Assembly (NCBI RefSeq): GCF_046546475.1
Contig: NZ_JBKGXS010000009.1
Coordinates: 62,001-126,000 of the forward strand
Length of the DNA: 64,000 nt
From: Pseudonocardia phyllosphaerae
GTDB lineage: Bacteria; Actinomycetota; Actinomycetes; Mycobacteriales; Pseudonocardiaceae
Direction of reading: 5' to 3'
Part shown: positions 1 to 7,436 of the stretch, piece after piece
Layout: every line of letters starts with the position of its first letter
How positions within the stretch are numbered: position 1 is the stretch's first letter
Position numbers and translations under genes: made by a program
The notes under the pieces: model-generated
The model's database searches: none
What the model saw: only the letters and a program-made list of their open reading frames with translations
Told to the model about the DNA's origin: nothing

Positions 1-289
1 CGAGCAGCGCGTAGGCGCCGCCGAAGCCCAGCCCGCCGCCGAGCACGCCCGCGGCCAGCGCGAGCGCGACGACCCCCACGCCGCGGCGGCGCGGGGACTC
101 GGTCGGCACGGCGTGCGGGCCGGACGCGCCGGCCGGGAACGCCGGGTACACCGACGTCGGCGGCTCACCGCCGCCGTGCGGCTGCGGGCGGTACGCCCAC
201 GGCGCCTGCTGCTGTGTCTGCTGCTGACGGGCCGTCTCGTCCGGCTCGTGCGTACCGCCGGCACTGCGGTCCGGCCCGTTCTCGCTCAT
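1..289 (-). CDS. N-terminus of a membrane-anchored protein, possibly HtrA-like serine protease (partial)
   Basis: The reading frame starts at the ATG complementary to 287-289 and runs off the left edge, so only about 96 residues are visible. They form a Gln/Pro/Gly-rich cytoplasmic segment of about 70 residues, then an Arg-rich stop-transfer cluster (SPRRRG) and one hydrophobic segment rich in Ala, Val, Leu and Gly. This layout is common in actinobacterial trypsin-like proteases of the HtrA/PepD type, but also in other anchored proteins. The catalytic part is outside the window, so the protease assignment is a guess from architecture only; that it is a single-pass membrane protein is much safer. 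Confidence 0.45.
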   Translation of the reverse strand, partial: MSENGPDRSAGGTHEPDETARQQQTQQQAPWAYRPQPHGGGEPPTSVYPAFPAGASGPHAVPTESPRRRGVGVVALALAAGVLGGGLGFGGAYALL

Positions 290-459
290 GGGACTCACTG
301 TGCGGTGCGACCCTGAGACGAGCCTGTGACGGCGCTGGGAATCGGGCGGGCGTTGCGTGAGGAATCGCCCGGTGTGCACCGAGACGGCAGTCACAGTAGT
401 GCTCGCGCATCAGCTCTCGAACCGGGCTGTATCGATGAGGTAGAGTCAGCGGCCGTACG

Positions 460-564
460 CGAAGGGGAGTAGCTCCCAACGCTGCGCTCGACATACTGGT
501 CCGACCCTGCGGGGTTCGGCCCGGGCGCAGCGGCCTGACCACCACCAGGCGAGCGAGACCTTCG
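460..564 (+). promoter_or_regulatory. yybP-ykoY (Mn2+) riboswitch
   Basis: The segment carries the hallmark 5' GGGGAGUAGC element (464-473) and the 3' CGAGACCUU element (554-562). The closing P1 helix is visible: CGAAGG at 460-465 pairs with CCTTCG at 559-564. It sits 66 nt upstream of a GDT1-family exporter, which is a typical target of this Mn2+-sensing class. A Mn2+-induced ON switch for the downstream gene is inferred from known members. No other aptamer class fits both elements. Confidence 0.88.
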
Positions 565-630
565 ATCCGGCAGCGGCCGGGTCGAGGTCGTTCCGCCGCC
601 CTCGATCGGCCGCCTGATCGAGGGACAGTC

Positions 631-2034
631 ATGAGTGGTTTCCTGGTCGCATTCGCGGTCAGCTTCGGAGTCGTGTTCGTCGCCGAGCTGGGGGACAAGT
701 CCCAGCTCATGGCCCTGACGTTCGCGACCCGCTTCAAGGCCCTCCCGGTCCTGATCGGCATCACGATCGCCACCTCGGTGGTGCACCTGGTGTCGGTGGC
801 GGTCGGCTACGGCCTCGGCGCGACGATCCCGACCGGCTGGATCTCGCTGGTCGCGGCGATCGCGTTCCTCGGTTTCGGCGCCTGGACCCTGCGCGGGGAC
901 AGTCTCAGCGACGACGAGGAGCAGAAGGCGAAGCGGGCAGGCGGGTCGGCCGTCGTCGCCGCGTCGGTGGCGTTCTTCCTGGCCGAGCTCGGCGACAAGA
1001 CGATGCTCGCCACCATCACCCTGGCCACCCAGTACGGCTGGTTCGGCGTGTGGCTCGGCTCGACGATCGGCATGGTCGCCGCCGACGCGCTCGCGATCGT
1101 CGTCGGCCGCAAGCTGGGGCAGAAGCTGCCCGAGCGCACCATCGCGATCGGCGCGGCGGTGCTGTTCTTCGCCTTCGGGATCTGGCTGTTCGCCGAGGCG
1201 GTCCCGCAGGTCTGGGGCCCGGACGCCTGGGCGGCCGCCGCCGGGGTGATCGACCACCGCGTCGCCGGGTGGGCGGCATTGGCCCTCGGTGCAGCGGCCG
1301 TGCTGACCACGTTGTGGGTGCGCGGGCGGGCCCACCGCTCGCGGGCAGGCAGCGGGCTGGTCGTGCCGCGGACTCCGGGCAGTCCGGCCTGGTGGGCGCG
1401 GACGCTGTTCGTCGCCGCCGCGGTGCTCGGGCTGGGTGCGCCGGCCCTGGTCGGGCTGGACGTGCTGGAGCCGATCTCGGTGCTGGCCCGGCCGAGTGTC
1501 GCGGTGGTCGGGGCCGGGTTGCTGCTGCTCGGGTTCGCCGTCGTCGCGGTGGCGCTGCTGCAGCTGGGGTCGGTGTGGCGGCGCGGCGCCGCCGCGTCCC
1601 CGCACGGCACCGGCGATACCGCAGGCGCCGCGGTGCCGGACGGTGCACGACCGGTGCTCGCGACCGGCGGGCTCTATCGGCGGGTCCGCAACCCCGCGTT
1701 GACCGGCCTGATCGTCGGCTGCGCCGGGATGCTGTGCATGGCGCCGACGCTGCTCGGTGTGCTGGCCGGGGTGCTGATCCTGGTCGCGGTGCAGATCCAG
1801 GCCCGCGGTGTGTACGAGCCCGGCCTGGGCAGCGCCCTCGGTCCGGAGTACGACGCGTACCGCAGCCGCACCGGCCGGTTCCTGCCGCGGGTCCGCGGGA
1901 CCGGCCCGGGTGGCAACGGCGGCTCGGGTGGCAGCCGCGGCCCCGGTGGTCCCGGCGGCCCGGGTGGCAACGGCGGCACCGATGGCACGACCGGCGGAGC
2001 CACGACCGGCGAGGACCACTCCCGGGTCGGCTGA
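631..2034 (+). CDS. GDT1/TMEM165-family cation exporter fused to an ICMT-like membrane domain
   Basis: The 467-residue protein has two parts. Residues about 1-195 are a complete GDT1 (UPF0016) transporter with both signature repeats, AELGDKSQ near residue 19 and AELGDKTM near residue 118, as in Mn2+/Ca2+:H+ exchangers. The second half adds further membrane segments and an isoprenylcysteine-methyltransferase-like block (GGLYRRVRNPALTG, then GPEYDAYRSRTGRFLP), where the R-NP and Y-R-R positions match the SAM-binding end of that superfamily. A Gly/Asn/Ser-rich tail of about 50 residues closes it. Bacterial GDT1 proteins are usually about 190-220 residues, so this is a fusion. The upstream yybP-ykoY riboswitch supports a role in Mn2+ export; what the second domain modifies is unknown. 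Confidence 0.85.
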   Translation: MSGFLVAFAVSFGVVFVAELGDKSQLMALTFATRFKALPVLIGITIATSVVHLVSVAVGYGLGATIPTGWISLVAAIAFLGFGAWTLRGDSLSDDEEQKAKRAGGSAVVAASVAFFLAELGDKTMLATITLATQYGWFGVWLGSTIGMVAADALAIVVGRKLGQKLPERTIAIGAAVLFFAFGIWLFAEAVPQVWGPDAWAAAAGVIDHRVAGWAALALGAAAVLTTLWVRGRAHRSRAGSGLVVPRTPGSPAWWARTLFVAAAVLGLGAPALVGLDVLEPISVLARPSVAVVGAGLLLLGFAVVAVALLQLGSVWRRGAAASPHGTGDTAGAAVPDGARPVLATGGLYRRVRNPALTGLIVGCAGMLCMAPTLLGVLAGVLILVAVQIQARGVYEPGLGSALGPEYDAYRSRTGRFLPRVRGTGPGGNGGSGGSRGPGGPGGPGGNGGTDGTTGGATTGEDHSRVG

Positions 2035-2090
2035 CGCGCACCGCCCGTCGTCCGCGCTGTGCCAGGCCTGGCCCACGGGCGCGCACGCGT

Positions 2091-2130
2091 TTCCGGCCCC
2101 GCTCACCGGATCGGGTGCGCGGGGCCGGAA
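2091..2130. terminator. hairpin terminator between the convergent GDT1 fusion gene and monooxygenase gene
   Basis: TTCCGGCCCCG (2091-2101) pairs perfectly with CGGGGCCGGAA (2120-2130) around an 18-nt loop. It lies between two convergent stop codons and has no U-tract, as is usual for GC-rich actinobacteria, so it may serve both directions. Confidence 0.6.
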
Positions 2131-2159
2131 CCGGTGAGCGTCCACCGCCGGGACAGAGG

Positions 2160-3416
2160 TCAGGAGTACCAGGTGGGCTGCGGAAGCTCCCCGGTCAGCA
2201 CCCACGCGCCCACCTCGCGCCGCTTGTAGGCGACCGGGTCGTGCAGCGTGTGAGTGCGGACGTTGCGCCAGAACCGGTCGAATGCGAGCTCCGACGCCGT
2301 CGCCCGCGCCCCGAGGCCCTCGAAGATCCCCGAGGTGATCTCCAGGGCGACCTCGGTGGCGCGCGCCTTCGCCGCCGCGACCCGCACCTCGTGCTCGCCG
2401 CGCTGCTGCTCGGTGACGTTCCACGCGTCGTCGTGGATGGCCTGGGCCTCGCGGGCCACCTCGTCGGCCAGGGCCTCGGCGGCCCACAGCTTCGCGGTGT
2501 AGCCGCCGTAGAGGTCGAGCTGGTACGGCTCGTCGACCGCGCGGTCCCGACCGCCGTGCAGCCACGGCCGGGTCCGGGTGCGGGTGTACTCGGCGGCGGT
2601 GTCGAGCGCACCGCGGGCGATGCCGAGGTAGAAGTGCACGAACACGAGCTGGATCACCGGCACGTTGAGCGTGTTGTAGACGCGCGGCTGGAACGCCTTG
2701 TCGACGAACCCCGCCGCGGACGCCCACGGCACCCGCACCCCGGAGATCGTGACGCTGCCGCTCTCGGTGAGGCGCTGGCCGATGTTGTCCCAGTCGTCGT
2801 GGAAGGTGATGCCCTCCTGGTCGCTGGGGACGATCGCGAACACGTGGGTGTCGGTGCCCTCGATGACGCCCTCCAGCACGGTCACGTCGGAGACCTTGCT
2901 GCCGGTGGAGAAGCTCTTGTGGCCGTCGTAGACCAGCTCGTCGCCCTCGTCGCGGATGGTGACGTCGGCGTCGCGCGGGTTGACCGCGCCGCCGAAGAAC
3001 CAGCGGTTGCGGGTGGCGTCGGACTCGACGGCGGCGATCTGCTCGGGCGTCCCGACGAGGCGGGCGGCCCAGAACCAGAGCAGGTGGTAGCCGAGCAGCT
3101 GGCCGATGGAGCCGTCGCCCGCGGCGACCTCGCGGATGACCTTGTAGGCGACCGGCCAGGTCTGGCCGCCACCGCCGTCCGCGGTCGGGCCGAGCAGGGT
3201 GACCAGGCCGGACTCCTTGAGCAGGGCGACCTCGTCGTAGGGGGTGGCACCTGCGTGGTCGCGGCTCGCGGCGTCGCGCTCGAGGATGCGGCGGACCTGG
3301 CGGGCGCGCTGCAGCCAGCCGGCCCCGTCGGTGGGGGCGGGTGCGGCGGACCAGTCGACGACCTCGGCGGCGGTCTCCGTCCGGTTCTCGGTGGTCCGGT
3401 TCTCGGTGGTGGTCAT
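2160..3416 (-). CDS. SfnB/DszC-type flavin-dependent monooxygenase (acyl-CoA dehydrogenase fold)
   Basis: The 418-residue protein has the acyl-CoA dehydrogenase fold throughout and resembles the DszC/SfnB branch, which uses reduced FMN and O2 to oxidise organosulfur compounds rather than dehydrogenating acyl-CoA. The segment FHDDWDNIGQRLTESGSV (mid-protein) and FYLGIARGALDTAAEYTRTRTRPW are typical of that branch. The ATG at 3416 has a GGAGG 8 nt upstream. Together with SfnG it suggests use of dimethyl sulfone or alkanesulfonates as sulfur source. Its mRNA leader carries a Cys-ending leader peptide and GGATC repeats, so control by cysteine supply is likely. The exact substrate cannot be read from the sequence. 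Confidence 0.82.
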   Translation of the reverse strand: MTTTENRTTENRTETAAEVVDWSAAPAPTDGAGWLQRARQVRRILERDAASRDHAGATPYDEVALLKESGLVTLLGPTADGGGGQTWPVAYKVIREVAAGDGSIGQLLGYHLLWFWAARLVGTPEQIAAVESDATRNRWFFGGAVNPRDADVTIRDEGDELVYDGHKSFSTGSKVSDVTVLEGVIEGTDTHVFAIVPSDQEGITFHDDWDNIGQRLTESGSVTISGVRVPWASAAGFVDKAFQPRVYNTLNVPVIQLVFVHFYLGIARGALDTAAEYTRTRTRPWLHGGRDRAVDEPYQLDLYGGYTAKLWAAEALADEVAREAQAIHDDAWNVTEQQRGEHEVRVAAAKARATEVALEITSGIFEGLGARATASELAFDRFWRNVRTHTLHDPVAYKRREVGAWVLTGELPQPTWYS

Positions 3417-3468
3417 GGTGACGTCCTCCGGATGTGTGGCTGCGGCGCCCGTGGCAGCGGGCGCAGCG

Positions 3469-3600
3469 CGGATCGGGCTGGTGCGGATCGGTCCGGCGCG
3501 GATCCGCCACGGTGCGGATCGGACCCCGGCCGGATCAGACGAGGGGCGGATCGGGCCGGCGCGGATCCGGCACGGTGCGGATCACCGGTGTGGATCGGGA
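3469..3600. repeat. nine-copy ~16-bp GGATC tandem repeat in the monooxygenase leader
   Basis: GATC starts at 3471, 3486, 3501, 3517, 3533, 3549, 3564, 3580 and 3593, a period of 15-16 bp apart from the last step, and each is preceded by G. Two higher-order blocks of about three units are nearly identical (around 3483-3520 and 3546-3583). The array lies between the stop of the leader peptide and the monooxygenase start, so it is probably transcribed as 5' leader. Confidence 0.85.
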
Positions 3601-3661
3601 CCGGGCCCGGGAAGGAGCAGCGGTGCGCGGCCGGACGCGGGGTACGGGGGCGCGGAGGTGA

Positions 3662-3733
3662 TCAGCGACAGCCGGAGGAGTTCACGCGGGACAGGTCGAC
3701 GTGGCGTCGACGGGTGAGCGCGGTGAACAGCAC
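3662..3733 (-). CDS. short leader peptide with Cys near its end, upstream of the DszC-like gene
   Basis: A GTG-started ORF of 23 codons whose last 18 residues read LTRRRHVDLSRVNSSGCR. The RRRHVD core and the Cys-Arg-stop end match the short 'putative leader peptide' family seen before sulfur-assimilation genes in actinobacteria. It ends 246 nt before the monooxygenase start on the same strand. The likely role is translation-dependent sensing of Cys-tRNA, with stalling at the Cys codon altering downstream expression; that mechanism is inferred. A paralogue of identical length precedes sfnG (5228-5299). Confidence 0.78.
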   Translation of the reverse strand: MLFTALTRRRHVDLSRVNSSGCR

Positions 3734-3892
3734 GGTCCGAGTCTCGGCGGCCCGGACGTGTGGCGTCAACGCCGGTCTCCCGCACTGGGAGCCCGCCCTG
3801 GTTGTCCGGTCATGATCGGACGGCATGCACGGTCCGGGCGAGCGGCCGCCGGGACGGCCGGGGACCCCGGACGGGCTCGCGCCGACAGGACG

Positions 3893-3924
3893 CGGCCCCG
3901 GCACGCGGGTGCGTACCGGGGCCG
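3893..3924 (-). terminator. terminator hairpin downstream of sfnG
   Basis: CGGCCCCGG (3893-3901) and CCGGGGCCG (3916-3924) form a perfect 9-bp stem with a 14-nt loop, 20 nt past the sfnG stop codon on the minus strand. It separates sfnG from the next leader-peptide/monooxygenase unit, so each sulfur gene is probably its own transcription unit. Confidence 0.6.
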
Positions 3925-3943
3925 GCGGAGGAACGGGGGAGAC

Positions 3944-5113
3944 TCAGACGGTCGCCACCTGCGGCTCACGCGCGGCGAGCTCCGCCTCCTTCTCCCGGAT
4001 GATCGGCAGCACCTTCTCGCCGAAGTACTCGACCTCCTCCTGGAAGTGCAGGAAGCCCAGGAGCAGCAGGTTCGCGCCGCGGCGCTTGTACTCGACGGCC
4101 CGGTCGGCGATCTGCTCCGGGGTGCCGATGAGCTGGGACCTGAAGCCGTCGTTGTACTGGACGAGGTCGGAGAACGAGGAGTCCGCCCACATCCCGCGCT
4201 TGTCACCGGTCGAGTTCCCGGCCTGCTGGACGGCGTCGCGGAAGCCCTCGACGGCCGGTTTGTTCGCCTTCTCGATGATCTCGCGCAGGGTGTCCCGGGC
4301 CTCGGTCTCGTCGTCCCGGGCGATCATGAATCCGTTCAGCCCGAACCGGACGGGCTGCAGCCGGTCGGCGGTCTTCGCGTGGCCGAGGACCTCCTCGACC
4401 TGCTCGGTGAAGCCGTCGTAGTCCTTGCCGTTGGAGAAGTACCAGTCCGAGACGGTGCCGCCGTTCCGGCGGGCCGCGGTGGAGTTGCCGCCCTGGAAGA
4501 TCTCCGGGTGCGGACGGCCGGGCACGTCGACCGGCTTGGGCTTCAGGTCGAAGCCGTGCACCCGGTAGAAGTCCCCGGAGAACTCGGCGCCGCCCTCGCC
4601 GGCGGTCCAGATCTCACGCAGCACCCGGATGAACTCGGCGGTGCGGCGGTAGCGCTCGTCGTGCTCGAGCCACGGCTCGCCGAGCGCGGTGAACTCGTCC
4701 TTCAGCCAGCCGGAGACGACGTTGACCGCGACCCGGCCGTTGGTCAGGTGGTCGGCCGTGGCGACCCACTTCGACAGCACCGCGGGCTGCCACAGACCCG
4801 GGTGCACCGCGGCGATGACCTTCAGCCGCTCGGTGGCCAGGCCCAGCGCCAGGGAGAAGCTCGTCGCCTCGTGCTGGTGGTCGGCGCCGTAGCTGGCCAT
4901 GTAGCGGATCTGGGAGAGCGCGTAGTCGAAGCCGTTGTTCTCCGCGGTCTGCGCGAGCTTGACGTTGTAGTCGTAGCCCCAGTCGGTGCGCTGCTCGATG
5001 GTGCTGGTGACCAGCCCGCCGGAGACGTTCGGGACCCAGTAGGCGAACTTCAGCGGCTCGCTGATCTGGGCGTTCAGGGTGGTGTCGAGGTCGGAGATGG
5101 CGTTCTCGGTCAC
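3944..5113 (-). CDS. sfnG: dimethylsulfone monooxygenase SfnG (bacterial luciferase-like FMNH2-dependent)
   Basis: The 389-residue protein is a luciferase-like (LLM) flavin monooxygenase of the SsuD/SfnG branch. Visible features are FAYWVPNVSGGLV near the N-terminus, WVATADHLTNGRVAVNVVSGWL, YRRTAEFIRVLREIWT and the C-terminal GTPEQIADRAVEYKRRGANLLLLGF. SfnG converts dimethyl sulfone to methanesulfinate with FMNH2 supplied by a reductase; no reductase gene is visible here. The GTG start at 5111-5113 has GGAG 7 nt upstream. A Cys-ending leader peptide lies about 115 nt upstream, consistent with sulfur-limitation control. SsuD-type alkanesulfonate specificity is the main alternative. Confidence 0.86.
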   Translation of the reverse strand: MTENAISDLDTTLNAQISEPLKFAYWVPNVSGGLVTSTIEQRTDWGYDYNVKLAQTAENNGFDYALSQIRYMASYGADHQHEATSFSLALGLATERLKVIAAVHPGLWQPAVLSKWVATADHLTNGRVAVNVVSGWLKDEFTALGEPWLEHDERYRRTAEFIRVLREIWTAGEGGAEFSGDFYRVHGFDLKPKPVDVPGRPHPEIFQGGNSTAARRNGGTVSDWYFSNGKDYDGFTEQVEEVLGHAKTADRLQPVRFGLNGFMIARDDETEARDTLREIIEKANKPAVEGFRDAVQQAGNSTGDKRGMWADSSFSDLVQYNDGFRSQLIGTPEQIADRAVEYKRRGANLLLLGFLHFQEEVEYFGEKVLPIIREKEAELAAREPQVATV

Positions 5114-5227
5114 GGGAGGACTCCAGGTGTCGGCCGCACGCGGGCGCCCGTCGGCGCACCGGCGCCGGCCGGAGAAGGGAAAGGGGACGCGCGGTGGAGC
5201 GCACCGCTCAGCGGTGCGCGGGCGGCG

Positions 5228-5299
5228 TCAGCGACAGGCCTGGCCCACGAGGGTCAGGAAGTCGACGTGACGGCGTCGCGTCAGCAGGAATCCGACCAC
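5228..5299 (-). CDS. short leader peptide with Cys near its end, upstream of sfnG
   Basis: A 23-codon GTG-started ORF whose last 19 residues read LLTRRRHVDFLTLVGQACR. It shares the RRRHVD core, length and Cys-Arg-stop ending with the ORF at 3662-3733 but differs in its C-terminal half, so the two are paralogues. An in-frame GTG three codons upstream (start at 5308) is an alternative. It lies between the APC permease stop and sfnG. A cysteine-attenuation role is inferred from family and position. Confidence 0.78.
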   Translation of the reverse strand: MVGFLLTRRRHVDFLTLVGQACR

Positions 5300-5347
5300 G
5301 ATCCCCACGGAACCGGCGCGGCCTCCGGTTGTCAACAGCTGACCCGC

Positions 5348-7315
5348 CTATCCGACGTGCACGACCGGCCGCCGGACTGTGCTCGGCTCCGCCTCGCGGA
5401 GGATCTCCCGGGTCACCGGCGCGACCTCACCGACGCCGGTGAACAGGTAGCGCCCGAACAGCACCACCGGGTTGCCCTCGGTCCAGTCGAAGTAGACGTG
5501 CGGCGGGCGGCCGGTGACGTCGCGCAGGTGCAGCAGCAGCGCCGCGACCGCGTTCGGCACCGACGGCGCCGCGCAGGTCAGCACCCGGTACGGCCCGCGG
5601 CGCTCGCCGTGTACGACGAGCCCGGTCTCGAACTCCGACGGGTCGGACACGGTGACCTCCAGCAGCAGCACCGTGTCCGGGTCCGGGATGTGGTGGTCGG
5701 CGCACTCCTCGTCGAGCTTGGCGCGGTACTCCTCGTCGCGGGCGGCGCTGTCGCGCTCCCCGGGCCGCGGCTCGTGCGCGACCAGCCGCAGCGGCGCCCC
5801 GCCCGCGGTGCACTCGGTGACGAACGCCTGCGCCGTCTCGTCCAGGGTCACGCCGGTGACCCGCAGCTCGAACGCGCGCAGCGTCCGGGACAGCAGCGAG
5901 ACGACCAGGATCCCGAGGATGAAGCAGGCGGCGATCTTCACACCCTCCGGGCGCTCCACGATGTTGGCGATCGTGGTGTAGACGAACACCACCGCGATCA
6001 GCGTGAACGCCACGACCGCGCCGCGGCCCCGCGAGCGCCGCGCGGACAGCGCGACCGCGATCGCCGCCGAGGCCATCAGCACCAGCACGCCGGTGGCGTA
6101 GGCGCCGCCCTGGGCGTCGACGTCGGCGTCGAAGAGGATCGTGACCAGCACCGCGACGGCGACGAACACCAGCACCAGCGGCCGCGACGCCCGCGCCCAG
6201 CCCGGCGCCATGCCGTAGCGGGGCAGGAACCGGGGCACCAGGTTCAGCAGCCCGGCCATCGCCGAGGCCCCGGCGAACCAGAGGATCGCGATCGTCGAGA
6301 CGTCGTAGACGGTGCCGAAGGCGTCACCCAGGTTCTGGTGGGCGAGGAAGGCCAGTGCCCGCCCGTTCGCCTGCCCGCCCGGCCCGAACTGCTGCTCCGG
6401 AATCAGCAGCACGGTCACCACGCTGGAGCAGATCAGGAACGTGCTCATGATCAGCGCGGCGGTGGTGAGCAGCTTCTTCGTGCCGACGATCCGCCCGGCC
6501 GGTCGGGCCTCGGTGTCGTCGTCGCGCCCCGTGACCAGCGGCATCACCGAGACGCCGGTCTCGAAGCCGGACAGGCCCAGCGCGAGCTTCGGGAACACGA
6601 TCAGCGCGACGCCGACCATCAGCAGCGGGTCCGGGTAGCGCGACACCAGCAGCGCCGACCAGTCCGCGACGACGTGTGGCGAGGTCACCACCAGCCACAA
6701 CCCGTCCAGGACGACGACGGCGTTGAGCAGCAGGTACACCCCGACCAGCCCGACCGCGATCGTGATCGCCTCGCTGAACCCGGCCAGGAACACCCCGCCG
6801 AGCAGCGCGAGCAGGATCAGCGTGATCGGGACGTTCATCCCGTGGAAGGACTCCGGGACCAGCGGGTTCTCGACCAGGTGCGCGGTCGCGTCGGCCGCGG
6901 ACAGCGTCATCGTGATCAGGAAGTCGGTGGCGGCGAACCCCAGCAGCACCAGTACGAACACCTTGCCGCGCCAGCCCGGCAGCAGCCGCTCCAGCATCGC
7001 GATCGAGCCCTCGCCGTGCGGGCTCTCCTCGGCGACCCGCCGGTACACCGGCAGCGCACCGAGCAGCGTCACCAGCACCAGCACCAGCGTCGCCACCGGG
7101 GACAGCACGCCGGCGGCGAGCGCGGCGATACCGGGCTGGTAGCCCAGCGTCGAGAAGTAGTCGACGCCGGTGAGGCACATGACCTTCCACCACGGGTGCC
7201 GCGGCTGCTCCGGCTCCGGGCGGGCGTGCGGCCCGTGCCGGCGGGAGTCGCCGTCGTCCTGGAGCAGCCAGCCGGTGACCCGTGCGCGGGCCGACGGTCT
7301 CTCGGTGATCGCCAC
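5348..7315 (-). CDS. APC-superfamily permease with C-terminal cytoplasmic domain
   Basis: The 655-residue protein has about 12 hydrophobic segments in residues 45-490, with the APC-type motif WWKVMCLTGVDYFSTLGYQPG in the first helix region, then a hydrophilic domain of about 165 residues. It resembles the KimA/KUP-like and actinobacterial amino-acid permease group, where VDYFSTLGYQPG marks the substrate-binding helix and a cytosolic tail regulates transport. Potassium or an amino acid could be the substrate; the sequence alone does not decide. It is the first of the minus-strand genes leading into the sulfur cluster, but a leader peptide sits between them, so it is probably transcribed separately. 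Confidence 0.75.
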   Translation of the reverse strand: MAITERPSARARVTGWLLQDDGDSRRHGPHARPEPEQPRHPWWKVMCLTGVDYFSTLGYQPGIAALAAGVLSPVATLVLVLVTLLGALPVYRRVAEESPHGEGSIAMLERLLPGWRGKVFVLVLLGFAATDFLITMTLSAADATAHLVENPLVPESFHGMNVPITLILLALLGGVFLAGFSEAITIAVGLVGVYLLLNAVVVLDGLWLVVTSPHVVADWSALLVSRYPDPLLMVGVALIVFPKLALGLSGFETGVSVMPLVTGRDDDTEARPAGRIVGTKKLLTTAALIMSTFLICSSVVTVLLIPEQQFGPGGQANGRALAFLAHQNLGDAFGTVYDVSTIAILWFAGASAMAGLLNLVPRFLPRYGMAPGWARASRPLVLVFVAVAVLVTILFDADVDAQGGAYATGVLVLMASAAIAVALSARRSRGRGAVVAFTLIAVVFVYTTIANIVERPEGVKIAACFILGILVVSLLSRTLRAFELRVTGVTLDETAQAFVTECTAGGAPLRLVAHEPRPGERDSAARDEEYRAKLDEECADHHIPDPDTVLLLEVTVSDPSEFETGLVVHGERRGPYRVLTCAAPSVPNAVAALLLHLRDVTGRPPHVYFDWTEGNPVVLFGRYLFTGVGEVAPVTREILREAEPSTVRRPVVHVG

Positions 7316-7436
7316 GCCGCCAGCATCGCCGAACCGGGACGGCGGCGGGGGACCGGACGCGCCGGTGTCCGGCCCGTCCCGCCGACCGTGGCACGGTTCG
7401 TGCCCCGATGCCCGGTTCTCGCTGGTCAGGGCACCG

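Noticed and set aside
391..3510. 1039-residue open frame on the minus strand over the GDT1 and monooxygenase genes
   Set aside because: Arg/Pro/Gly-rich with no domain pattern, antisense or out of frame to two well-supported genes. Long spurious frames are normal at this GC content.
3469..3600. GGATC repeats encoding a repeat protein
   Set aside because: The frame across the array has no ribosome site and breaks around the leader peptide; position and symmetry fit a transcribed leader better.
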